A DNA stretch of 31,110 nucleotides. It comes from G013214665 sp964649815. GTDB lineage: Bacteria; Pseudomonadota; Alphaproteobacteria; Rhodobacterales; Rhodobacteraceae. The translations under genes and the position numbers were made by a program. Below, piece after piece: positions 13,504 to 21,362 of this stretch. How positions within the stretch are numbered: position 1 is the stretch's first letter; every line of letters starts with the position of its first letter. The DNA lies in NCBI GenBank assembly GCA_964649815.1, contig CAZYQC010000039.1, positions 1 to 31,110 of the forward strand, given 5' to 3'. The notes below the pieces were generated by a model. The model worked only from the letters and a program-made list of their open reading frames with translations, did no database searches and was not told the DNA's origin.

Positions 13504-13556
13504 TTTCGGCTTGTGGCACGTCGCAGGCAGACTTTGCGCCTGTTCACAGGGATGCT

Positions 13557-13583
13557 ACCCCAGATTCGAATCAAACCCGGGGT
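13557..13583 (+). promoter_or_regulatory. Possible leader hairpin before the DUF808 gene
   Basis: ACCCC (13557-13561) can pair with GGGGT (13579-13583), with the exact palindrome GATTCGAATC (13563-13572) inside the loop. The right arm holds the only purine-rich stretch before the ATG at 13589, so pairing could mask the ribosome-binding site. It is too short to be sure. Confidence 0.25.
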
Positions 13584-13588
13584 GTGTC

Positions 13589-14572
13589 ATGAGTGGTCTT
13601 CTTGCGCTTTTGGATGATGTGGCCAGCATCGCGAAGGTCGCGGCGACCAGCTTGGATGACGTCGTCGCCCAGGCCGCCAAAGCAGGCAGCAAAGCCGCAG
13701 GCGCCGTGATCGATGACGCAGCCGTGACGCCGAAATATGTGCACGGGTTCCGCGCCGAACGCGAATTGCCGATCATCTGGCGGATCGCCAAAGGCTCGCT
13801 GATCAACAAACTGGTCTATCTGCTGCCTGTTGGTCTCTTGCTGTCGGCCTTTGCACCCTGGGCCATTCCGCCTTTGCTGATGTTGGGGGGTGGGTATCTC
13901 TGTTTCGAAGGTGCCGAAAAGGTCGCGCATGCCTTGGGCATTGGCGGCCACGGGCACGACGACTTTCCCAACAAGGAAGAGGTCGTGATCGATCCCGCCC
14001 ATCTGGAAGAGGAAAAGGCCCAAGGCGCAATCAAGACAGATTTTATCCTTTCTGCGGAAATCATGACAATCGCCCTCGCCGCGATCCCGGAAAGCAACTT
14101 TTGGTTCGAGGCCGCAACGCTGGCCACGGTCGCGGTTATGATCACCTTTGCCGTCTATGGCTCGGTCGCCCTGATCGTAAAGGCCGATGACGTCGGGCTT
14201 GCGATGGCCCAGCGCAGCTCGGTCGCGGCAATCCGCGCTTCGGGGCGTGGCATCGTCCGGGTGATGCCCGGCTTTATGCGCTGGCTCACCATCATCGGCA
14301 CTGCGGCGATGCTTTGGGTGGGTGGGTCGATCATTGTGCATGGGCTCAAGGAAATGGGTTTTGGCTGGCTTGGCCACACGATCCACGACATCGCCTATGC
14401 CATCGGCCACACCCTGCCCACACAATTCGTGGGCTTTGGTGAATGGTTCGTCACCGCCACCATCGATGGCATCTTCGGCCTGCTTTTGGGCTTTTGCCTG
14501 ATCCCGCTGGGCGAAAAGGTCATCACTCCGATCTGGCGGTCCGTCTTTGCGCGGTCGGCCAAGCCGTCGTAA
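13589..14572 (+). CDS. DUF808 family (YedI-like) inner-membrane protein
   Basis: This 327-residue protein begins MSGLLALLDDVASIAKVAAT and continues SLDDVVAQAAKAGSKAAGAV, the characteristic N-terminus of DUF808/YedI proteins. It also has the conserved VTPKYVHGF, ALGIGGHGHDDFPNKEE and AEIMTIALAAIPESNFWFEA segments. About five to six membrane helices are apparent (roughly 68-100, 155-195, 225-250, 295-315). The His/Asp/Glu-rich HGHDDFPNKEE loop could bind metal, but the function is unknown. The start at 13589 fits the family N-terminus although the ribosome-binding site is weak (GGGG). Its last 50 bases overlap the convergent comEC gene. Confidence 0.92.
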   Translation: MSGLLALLDDVASIAKVAATSLDDVVAQAAKAGSKAAGAVIDDAAVTPKYVHGFRAERELPIIWRIAKGSLINKLVYLLPVGLLLSAFAPWAIPPLLMLGGGYLCFEGAEKVAHALGIGGHGHDDFPNKEEVVIDPAHLEEEKAQGAIKTDFILSAEIMTIALAAIPESNFWFEAATLATVAVMITFAVYGSVALIVKADDVGLAMAQRSSVAAIRASGRGIVRVMPGFMRWLTIIGTAAMLWVGGSIIVHGLKEMGFGWLGHTIHDIAYAIGHTLPTQFVGFGEWFVTATIDGIFGLLLGFCLIPLGEKVITPIWRSVFARSAKPS

Positions 14573-16619
14573 AGCGCCACCAGGCCTCACCCGCGCTGGC
14601 ATATCCGGTCCAAAGTCGGGCGCCAACGTGATCTCGGTCCGTATGCATGACCCAGCCGTTGTTGCGCCAGCGATAGGCCACGGCACCCGTGTCGCGGAGG
14701 GACGCCGGGCTGTGCTGGACGCAATCCAGCCGCCCCAAATCGACGCGCGTGACGACAATGTCCCCGCGCGCGCATCCCTCAAAGGCGGCGGCGTCGCGTT
14801 TGCCGTTGATATGCCACACCCGCGCGTTGCCAAGATCGATCCAGCGTTCCCTGCCCCAACGCGCGGCCGCCCGCGCTTGCCCACCGCCGATGCCGTCGTT
14901 CTCAAGCCAAACGCGCGCGACAAAGCCCGCGCCTTTGGCCTTGCTGACGGCGCGCCCGTCCGCGGTGTGCATCCCGACCAGCGTGGCTTCGGGCGCGATC
15001 AGGATGTCGGGCCGGTTGGCCTGGGTCCAAAGCACAACCGCCAGAACCATCGGCACCACGCCCAGCAGACGCGCCCGCGTTTGCCAAAGCGCCAGCCATA
15101 GCCCGCCCAGCGCCATCATTGGCAACACCGCCAGGGGCGGCGCGGGAACATGGCGGCGCGCGTCAGGCCAGGTCGAAATCCAGGATGACACCTCCAAAAT
15201 CCACTCAAGCCCCAGCGCCATCACGAAAAGGGGCAACTCGCTCAGGCCCAAAGGGGCCAGCACAGCGGCCCCAACCGCGAAGGGGACAACCAAGGTTCCC
15301 ATGACCGGCACGCAGGCGACATTCGCAATCAGCCCAAACCGCGCGATGTGGTTGAAATGCGCAGCGCCCACAGGCGCTGTGGCAAGGCCCGCGATAACCG
15401 ATGACAGCAAAACCCCAGACAGGCTGCGCAACAGAGGCGACGAGACGGTCCAGCCAATGTCGCGAAACGCACCGAATGCCGCGACCAGCGCCGTTGTCGC
15501 CGCAAAGGACATCTGAAACCCCGGGCTAAGCACCGCATCGGGGCGCAGCACCAAAACGATCACCGCCGCCAGCGCTACCGCGCGCAAACTCATCGCGCGC
15601 CGGTCCAGCAAGACCGCCACCAAAGCCACCAAGACCATGATATAGGCCCGCTGCGTCGCGACATTGCCGCCCGACATCGCCAGATACAGCGTCGCAACAC
15701 CTAAGGCCCCGACGGCTGCGTGCTTTTTGGCGGGCCATCGCAAAAGCCCCAGCGGCAACAGAGCCAGCGCATAGCGCAGGGCAAGGAACACAAAGCCGCT
15801 CAGCAACCCCATATGCAGCCCCGAGATGGCCAGCAGATGCGCGGTGTTGGTCACCCTCAGCGCCTCGATCGCCGTCTGGCTCAGGCCAGATCGGTCGCCC
15901 GTTGTGATCGCGGCAGCAAAGCCGCCCACATCACCGGGCAAGGCCGTTTGGACAAAGCCGGAGATCATGCGCCGCAGACGAAATATCGCAAGCGCCCAGG
16001 CGCCATCCGGCGGGCCGCGCGCCAGCAGTGGGACACGCGTGTAGCCCACCGCTCCGATCTGCTGAAACCAGCTGTGGCGCCGAAAATCAAAGCCACCAGG
16101 CTCGACCGGACCATTGGGCGGCGACAGATGCGCGGTTGTCATGACCAGGGCACCTGGCCTCAGCTCTGTGTCCCAGCTGCGATTACCATGCAGCGACAGC
16201 CTGACTTTGCGAGGCAGATCGCCCTGGGGCACATTGTCCAAAACGATATGGTCCAGCGTCAGCCGCATCGCATCCGAGGCCGAGCGATCCATCGCAATAA
16301 TGCGCCCAGACACCGGCCCATAATAGCGAAAGTCCAGAACCGGGGCTGCCACGCTGTGCGCGCGTATCGCCGCAAGGCCAAAGCCCAGACCCACACAGGC
16401 CAAACCAATCGCGACCGGCCGCGCATCCAGCCGCATCCGCCGCGACGCCAGGATCAAACATGCCCCCGCCGCGACGACTCCGCCAATGACCACATGCGAT
16501 GGCTCAAACCGCAAGCCGAAATAGGCGCAAATGCCAATCGCCAGACAGACGGGCAGCCACGGGAACAGATGCCCCCGTTGCTGCGCGAAAATGTCCCTTG
16601 GCGCCAGCCTCTCCGCCAT
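14523..16619 (-). CDS. comEC: ComEC/Rec2 family DNA-uptake channel protein
   Basis: This polytopic inner-membrane protein carries single-stranded DNA into the cytoplasm during natural transformation. In Rhodobacter capsulatus it is also needed for receiving GTA-delivered DNA. The 698-residue protein has N-terminal membrane helices, a soluble DUF4131-type OB domain (about 95-200), then the competence domain with NTAHLLAISGLHMGLLSGF (258-276), the family signature. About ten hydrophobic segments follow. The C-terminal part lacks an HxHxDH metallo-beta-lactamase motif, as is usual in alphaproteobacteria. The final 17 codons are antisense to the DUF808 gene. It diverges from gltX across an 80-base gap. 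Confidence 0.93.
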   Translation of the reverse strand: MAERLAPRDIFAQQRGHLFPWLPVCLAIGICAYFGLRFEPSHVVIGGVVAAGACLILASRRMRLDARPVAIGLACVGLGFGLAAIRAHSVAAPVLDFRYYGPVSGRIIAMDRSASDAMRLTLDHIVLDNVPQGDLPRKVRLSLHGNRSWDTELRPGALVMTTAHLSPPNGPVEPGGFDFRRHSWFQQIGAVGYTRVPLLARGPPDGAWALAIFRLRRMISGFVQTALPGDVGGFAAAITTGDRSGLSQTAIEALRVTNTAHLLAISGLHMGLLSGFVFLALRYALALLPLGLLRWPAKKHAAVGALGVATLYLAMSGGNVATQRAYIMVLVALVAVLLDRRAMSLRAVALAAVIVLVLRPDAVLSPGFQMSFAATTALVAAFGAFRDIGWTVSSPLLRSLSGVLLSSVIAGLATAPVGAAHFNHIARFGLIANVACVPVMGTLVVPFAVGAAVLAPLGLSELPLFVMALGLEWILEVSSWISTWPDARRHVPAPPLAVLPMMALGGLWLALWQTRARLLGVVPMVLAVVLWTQANRPDILIAPEATLVGMHTADGRAVSKAKGAGFVARVWLENDGIGGGQARAAARWGRERWIDLGNARVWHINGKRDAAAFEGCARGDIVVTRVDLGRLDCVQHSPASLRDTGAVAYRWRNNGWVMHTDRDHVGARLWTGYASAGEAWWRFTTAWPTAQRRTARSE

Positions 16620-16699
16620 GCTTGCCCCTTGCGGTCCAACTGGATACCAGAGGCCAAAATGTTAGCGCGCTTCAGGTTATCGAAAGGTAAACTCCCAAC

Positions 16700-18103
16700 A
16701 TGTCCGAAAAGGTCGTCACCCGTTTTGCCCCCTCGCCCACCGGTTTTCTTCATATCGGCGGCGCGCGGACCGCGCTTTTTAACTGGCTTTATGCCCGGGG
16801 TCGCGGTGGCACGTTCTTGCTGCGCATCGAAGACACTGACCGCGAACGCTCGACCCCAGAGGCCACTGCCGCGATCTTGCAAGGCATGGCCTGGCTGGGC
16901 CTCGACTATGACGGTGAGGCCATCAGCCAGTTCGACCGCGCAGACCGCCACGCCGCTGTGGCGCATGACCTTTTGGCCGCCGGAAAAGCCTACAAGTGCT
17001 TTTCCACGCAAGAGGAAATCGCCGCCTTCCGCGATGCCGCCCGCGCAGAGGGCAAATCGACGCTGTTCCGCTCGCCCTGGCGCGACGCCGACCCGAGCAC
17101 GCATCCCGATGCCCCGTTTGTCATCCGCATCCGCGCACCTCAGGACGGAGAGACCATCATCCACGACCAAGTCCAGGGCGATGTGCGCATCGGCAATGAC
17201 CAGTTGGATGACATGATCCTGTTACGCTCGGATGGCACGCCTGTGTATATGCTGGCCGTTGTTGTAGACGATCACGATATGGGCGTGACCCACGTTATTC
17301 GCGGCGACGACCATCTCAGCAACGCGGCGCGTCAGCAGATGGTTTACACCGCGATGGGCTGGGACGTGCCGGTCTGGGCGCATATTCCTTTGATCCATGG
17401 GCCTGACGGCAAAAAGCTCTCGAAACGCCACGGCGCGCTCGGCGCTCAGGAATATCAGGCAATGGGGTATCCCGCGGCAGGGATGCGCAATTACCTCGCC
17501 AGACTGGGGTGGAGCCACGGGGACGCGGAGTTTTTCACCGACAGCGAGGCCCTGGAATGGTTCGACCTGCAGGGCATCGGCAAGTCTCCGGCGCGGTTTG
17601 ACTTCAAAAAGCTGGAACACCTGTCAGGCCAGCATCTGAGCGCGATGGACGACGCTGCGGCGCAGCAAGAGCTTTTGGCCTTTGTCGAAGCCAGCGATCA
17701 CGCGCCCCTCACTGACGATCAAAAAGACGGGCTTGTGCGGGCGATGTATTGCGTCAAAGATCGCGCCAAGACATTCCCGGAACTCCTTGAAAAGGCGCAC
17801 TTTATACTCACATCCCGCCCGATCGAGCCAGATGAAAAAGCCGCCAAGACCCTTGATACGGTATCCCGTGGTATACTGTCTCAATTGACGCCGCAGCTGC
17901 AAAATGCTAGCTGGACCCGAGAAGACTTGGAGACCGTGCTGAATGCGTTTGCAAAAGCGCAAGGCACGAAATTTGGAAAACTGGCCGGACCATTGCGTGC
18001 GGCATTGGCCGGACGTGCTGTCACACCATCAGTCTTTGATATGATGCTGGTCTTGGGACGCGAAGAATCCCTTGCCAGACTGAGCGACGCCGCCTCTGAC
18101 TGA
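16700..18103 (+). CDS. gltX: Glutamate--tRNA ligase
   Basis: This class I aminoacyl-tRNA synthetase charges tRNA(Glu), which feeds both translation and, in alphaproteobacteria, Gln-tRNA formation through GatCAB. The 467-residue protein has the HIGH signature as HIGG within FAPSPTGFLHIGG (18-21) and the KMSKS loop as KLSKR (239-243). The C-terminal anticodon-binding helical domain ends VFDMMLVLGREESLARL. The length is normal. The start at 16700 follows an AAAGGT sequence. It lies 67 bases before gltA on the same strand, so co-transcription is possible, although a GC-rich hairpin lies between them. Confidence 0.96.
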   Translation: MSEKVVTRFAPSPTGFLHIGGARTALFNWLYARGRGGTFLLRIEDTDRERSTPEATAAILQGMAWLGLDYDGEAISQFDRADRHAAVAHDLLAAGKAYKCFSTQEEIAAFRDAARAEGKSTLFRSPWRDADPSTHPDAPFVIRIRAPQDGETIIHDQVQGDVRIGNDQLDDMILLRSDGTPVYMLAVVVDDHDMGVTHVIRGDDHLSNAARQQMVYTAMGWDVPVWAHIPLIHGPDGKKLSKRHGALGAQEYQAMGYPAAGMRNYLARLGWSHGDAEFFTDSEALEWFDLQGIGKSPARFDFKKLEHLSGQHLSAMDDAAAQQELLAFVEASDHAPLTDDQKDGLVRAMYCVKDRAKTFPELLEKAHFILTSRPIEPDEKAAKTLDTVSRGILSQLTPQLQNASWTREDLETVLNAFAKAQGTKFGKLAGPLRAALAGRAVTPSVFDMMLVLGREESLARLSDAASD

Positions 18104-18132
18104 CCAGGCGGCAGCGCGCATTATAGAACAAG

Positions 18133-18148
18133 GCCGGGCCAGCCCGGC
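18133..18148 (+). promoter_or_regulatory. GC-rich hairpin between gltX and gltA
   Basis: GCCGGG-CCAG-CCCGGC is a perfect six-pair stem with a four-base loop, located 10-15 bases before the AGAGGAAGGA ribosome-binding site of gltA. There is no U-tract, so it is a weak candidate for a terminator and may instead shape the gltA leader. A TTATAG sequence (18121-18126) just before it might be a -10 element, without a convincing -35. Confidence 0.35.
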
Positions 18149-18170
18149 TGTAGCAAGAGGAAGGACCAGC

Positions 18171-19461
18171 ATGGCCGAACCAACATCGACCGCAACGCTC
18201 AATATTCACGGAAAAGATTACGAGCTGCCTGTCTACTCCCCCACCGTTGGCCCCGATGTCATCGACATTCGCAAGCTTTACGCCCAGACCGGGGCGTTCA
18301 CATACGACCCCGGCTATACGTCAACCGCAAGCTGCGACAGCACCATCACCTTTATCGATGGCGACAAGGGCGAGCTGCTGCACCGTGGGTACCCAATTGA
18401 TCAATTGGCGTCCAAGTCGCATTACCTCGAAGTGTGTTATCTGCTGCTTTACGGTGAGCTGCCCTCGCCCACGCAATTGGAAGACTTTGAAACACGTGTG
18501 ACCAATCACACGATGCTGCACGAGCAGATGTACAACTTCTTCCGCGGCTTCCGCCGGGACGCGCATCCGATGGCCATTATGGTCGGCGTTGTTGGCGCAA
18601 TGTCAGCCTTTTACCACGACTCGACCGACATCAATGATCCCTGGCAGCGCGAGGTCGCCTCGATCCGCCTGATCGCAAAGATGCCGACCATCGCTGCGAA
18701 CGCGTATAAGTACTCCATCGGGCAGCCGTTCGTGTACCCACGCAACGACCTGGACTATGCCTCCAATTTCTTGCGGATGTGCTTTTCGGTTCCGGCCGAG
18801 GATTACGAAGTCAATCCGATCCTGTCGCGCGCGATGGACCGGATCTTTACGCTGCACGCGGACCACGAACANNNNNNNNNNNNCCGTGCGTCTGGCGTCG
18901 TCTTCTGGGGCGAACCCGTTTGCCTGTATCGCCGCTGGCATCGCCTGCCTTTGGGGCCCGGCACATGGTGGGGCGAACCAGGCCTGTCTTGAGATGCTGA
19001 ACGAAATCGGCACGCCAGACCGCATCCCCGAATTCATTGCCCGCGCAAAAGACAAAAACGACCCCTTCCGCCTGATGGGCTTTGGGCACCGCGTATACAA
19101 AAACTTTGACCCCCGCGCGACAGTGATGAAGCAATCTGCGGACGAAGTGCTGGATTTGCTGGGCGTGGAAAACAACCCGATCCTGCAAGTCGCCAAAGAG
19201 CTTGAGGCCGCGGCCTTGGCCGATCCATATTTCGCGGACAAAAAGCTGTTCCCGAATGTGGATTTCTATTCCGGCATCATCCTCGAAGCGATGGGCTTCC
19301 CGACATCCATGTTCACGCCCATCTTTGCACTCAGCCGCACAGTTGGCTGGATCTCGCAGTGGAAAGAAATGATCGCAGATCCACAGAACAAGATCGGCCG
19401 TCCCCGCCAGTTGTACCTGGGCGAAGAGGCCAGAGATTACGTGGACATCGAAAAGCGCTAA
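18171..19461 (+). CDS. gltA: Citrate synthase (type II), interrupted by an assembly gap
   Basis: This enzyme condenses oxaloacetate and acetyl-CoA into citrate, the entry to the TCA cycle. The first part (18171 to about 18871) reads to LHADHE; the second part, from VRLASSSGANPFACIAAG to the stop at 19461, is in another frame. Between them are 12 Ns. In the type II family this place reads HADHEQNASTSTVR. That needs 17 bases, not 12, between the flanking sequence, which exactly restores the frame. The gene is thus most likely intact at about 431 residues. The catalytic His of GPAHGGAN, the His of MGFGHRVYKN and the Asp of DFYSGIIL are all present. A strong AGAGGAAGGA site precedes the ATG, and a strong terminator follows. 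Confidence 0.94.
18872..18883. other. Assembly gap (12 Ns) inside gltA
   Basis: There are twelve undetermined bases. The flanking frames differ, and the conserved protein sequence across the break predicts 17 bases. The N count is therefore a placeholder and the apparent frameshift is not biological. Confidence 0.97.
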
Positions 19462-19473
19462 ACCCGCTTTGTC

Positions 19474-19516
19474 AAAAAAGAAAACCGCCGCAGATCTCTG
19501 CGGCGGTTTTTCTTTT
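19474..19516. terminator. Bidirectional Rho-independent terminator between gltA and the enoyl-CoA isomerase gene
   Basis: CCGCCGCAG (19485-19493) and CTGCGGCGG (19498-19506) form a perfect nine-pair stem with an ATCT loop. An A-run lies on the left and TTTTTCTTTT on the right, so the hairpin has a U-tract in both directions. It is placed to end both the rightward gltA message and the leftward ccm-side message, whose last gene stops at 19539. Confidence 0.93.
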
Positions 19517-19538
19517 CCAGGCAGATCTCAGACGCGCA

Positions 19539-20315
19539 TCAGCGCCCCTCAAACGCGGCCTTACGTTTTTCCGTAAAGGCCAGAACGCCCTCTTTAAAGT
19601 CGCGCGTCTGACCACAGACACCTTGCTCGGACGCCTCCAGATCCAGCTGCGCCTCGAGAGAGTTGTCCCAGCTTGCCCGGATCGAGCGTTTGATCGCACC
19701 AAAGGCCAGAGACGGGCCAGTCGCGAGGTATTCAGCGCGCCCCCGCCATGTCGCCTCAAACGCATCATCGGCGACCGCTTCCCAGATCAGCCCCCATTCA
19801 TCCGCTTGGCGGGCCGAGATCTTTTCAGCGAAAAGAGCCGCACCCATTGCCTTGGCCATGCCTGCTGATCGGGGCATCACATAGGTTCCGCCCGCATCCG
19901 GCATCAAGCCAATGCGCGCAAAGGCCTGCATGAAATACGCGCTTTCGGTCGCCACGACCACGTCGCAGGCGAGCGCGAGGTTCGCACCCGCGCCGGCGGC
20001 GGCGCCATTGACCGCAGCGATGACAGGCACTGGGCATTCGACCACCGCCTTCAACATCGGTTCGTATTCGTCTTTCAACGTGCGTTCCAGGTTCAGGTCC
20101 GACACATCCGCGCGGTCACCAAGGTCTTGGCCCGAGCAAAACGCGCGCCCCTCGCCGGTCAGAACAACAACACGCCCCTCTTTGCCGCCTGCGCCCACCG
20201 CGTGCTGGATTTCGGCCCGCATCTGGGTGGTCAGTGCGTTCATGCTGTCGGGACGGTTCATCGTGATGACGGCGACGCCATTTTCCAATGAATAGGTGAT
20301 GGTTTGGTAATTCAT
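19539..20315 (-). CDS. Enoyl-CoA hydratase/isomerase family protein, PaaG-like
   Basis: This crotonase-fold protein of 258 residues has an oxyanion-hole motif GRAFCSGQDLGDR around 57-68 and NGAAAGAGANLALACD at 103-118. The segment GLMPDAGGTYVMPR has Asp140 where hydratases usually carry a catalytic Glu. The Asp version is typical of PaaG (2-(1,2-epoxy-1,2-dihydrophenyl)acetyl-CoA isomerase) and related isomerases, so an isomerase in aromatic or fatty acyl-CoA breakdown is likely. The other phenylacetate genes are not in the window. I place the start at the ATG at 20315 (MNYQTITYS) after GAGAGAG; the longer upstream frame is not family-like. The bidirectional terminator follows the gene. Confidence 0.88.
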   Translation of the reverse strand: MNYQTITYSLENGVAVITMNRPDSMNALTTQMRAEIQHAVGAGGKEGRVVVLTGEGRAFCSGQDLGDRADVSDLNLERTLKDEYEPMLKAVVECPVPVIAAVNGAAAGAGANLALACDVVVATESAYFMQAFARIGLMPDAGGTYVMPRSAGMAKAMGAALFAEKISARQADEWGLIWEAVADDAFEATWRGRAEYLATGPSLAFGAIKRSIRASWDNSLEAQLDLEASEQGVCGQTRDFKEGVLAFTEKRKAAFEGR

Positions 20316-20386
20316 CGCAACTCTCTCTTCTCGCGCCATCTGCATGGACGTTGCTGCGCCATTTGGCAAGACGACCCGCAAGCAGC

Positions 20387-20914
20387 TTAGTCTTGCCCAA
20401 TGTAGGGGCTTCGACGCTCCAGAAACATAACATCCCGCCATTTTCCTTGCTCGGGACCATACGTCATGCGCCCCAAGGCCCGTCGACGGCCCAAAATGTC
20501 AAAGCCCTGTCGTTGATGCAAAGCCAGGCTCGCTTCGTTTTCGGGAAAGATCTGGGCGGTCAGGGTCCAAAAGCCTGCGTCTTCGGCCCGCTCGATCAAA
20601 GTCTGCAGCAAACGTGTGCCGACACCGCGACCATGCGCCTGCGGGCTAACGTAAACGCTGGTTTCGCCCACGCCGCGATAGACCGCCCGGGCCGAACTGC
20701 GCGCAACCGCGGCCCACCCTTGCACCACGTCGGCCTCGACCAGAACCAAGGCCAGACCGCTCTCAAATGCTGCTGCAAAGGACGGCCAATCATGTGGTGT
20801 GTCGCGGAAGGTCGCATGACCGGTTTCCAAGCACTCTGCATCGATCTGATGTATCGCGTCCGCATCCTCAGGCTGTGCCAGGCGGATTGACCAAGCCCGC
20901 GCAAGATCACTCAT
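20387..20914 (-). CDS. GNAT family N-acetyltransferase (phosphinothricin acetyltransferase-like)
   Basis: This 175-residue protein has the acetyl-CoA-binding motif A as VYVSPQAHGRGVGTRLLQTL (R/Q-x-x-G-x-G/A). An N-terminal SIRLAQPEDADAIHQID and the ending FDILGRRRALGRMTYG resemble the phosphinothricin/methionine-sulfone acetyltransferase subgroup (PF13420 type). These acetylate small amino-acid-like amines in the cytoplasm; the substrate here is unknown. The start codon lies inside the 3' end of ccmH (8-base overlap), so it is probably translated from the ccm message. A link to cytochrome c maturation is not implied. Confidence 0.88.
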   Translation of the reverse strand: MSDLARAWSIRLAQPEDADAIHQIDAECLETGHATFRDTPHDWPSFAAAFESGLALVLVEADVVQGWAAVARSSARAVYRGVGETSVYVSPQAHGRGVGTRLLQTLIERAEDAGFWTLTAQIFPENEASLALHQRQGFDILGRRRALGRMTYGPEQGKWRDVMFLERRSPYIGQD

Positions 20915-21362
20915 CCAAGATATCTCGCAGACGCTTTTCTTCTTCTGCGCTCAGCGGGGCTTCGCCCGTGCGCACCCGAGAGCCGCCGCGCCTGACATAG
21001 CTGACCGCTACCAAAAGCGCCAAAATCAACATGACAGGCCCCGCGGCCCACAACACCAACGTGCTGCCGGTTTTGGGCGGGTCCATCAACACGAACTCAC
21101 CATAGCGGGCAACGAAAAAGTCTTTGATCTCTTGGTCACTTTTGCCGTCTACGATCATCTCGCGCAGCACCGCGCGCGCATCACGCGCCCAATCTGCGTT
21201 GGACGAGGTCAGCGCCTCTGATTGGCACACCACACAGCGCAGTTCAGCATCCAGCGCCTGCGCGCGCGCTTCGAGTGCGGGGTCATCAAGCGTCTCGGAC
21301 GGGTCAAGCGCGAGCGCCGCGCTCGCCATCGCCAACCAAAATAGCGCCACCAAACGGATCAT
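20907..21362 (-). CDS. ccmH: Cytochrome c-type biogenesis protein CcmH (Ccl2)
   Basis: This periplasmic, membrane-anchored thiol protein reduces the apocytochrome c CxxCH motif before heme attachment. The 151-residue protein has a signal peptide (MIRLVALFWLAMASAALAL), the redox motif LRCVVCQ with Cys43 and Cys46, the conserved MIVDGKSDQEIKDFFVARYG segment, a membrane helix around 105-125 and a short charged tail. The start at 21362 overlaps the ccmF stop codon (ATGA); the upstream extension of the frame is antisense-like. There is no fused CcmI domain, so CcmI must be separate, as in Rhodobacter (Ccl1, Ccl2 and CycH). Confidence 0.95.
   Translation of the reverse strand: MIRLVALFWLAMASAALALDPSETLDDPALEARAQALDAELRCVVCQSEALTSSNADWARDARAVLREMIVDGKSDQEIKDFFVARYGEFVLMDPPKTGSTLVLWAAGPVMLILALLVAVSYVRRGGSRVRTGEAPLSAEEEKRLRDILDE

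Noticed and set aside
13557..13583. GATTCGAATC as a tRNA T-arm
   Set aside because: No acceptor, D-arm or anticodon stem can be built around it; it fits better as a palindrome in the DUF808 leader.
16660..16671. TGTTAGCGCGCT before gltX as another copy of the gap operator motif
   Set aside because: Only the left half matches; the right half-site is missing.
15720..17216. A 498-codon open frame antisense to comEC that runs into gltX in another frame
   Set aside because: It overlaps two certain genes and its composition (Arg/Gln/Pro-rich) is that of a shadow frame.
18171..19461. gltA as a pseudogene or two split genes
   Set aside because: The frame change coincides exactly with the N run and is explained by its wrong length; all catalytic residues are present.
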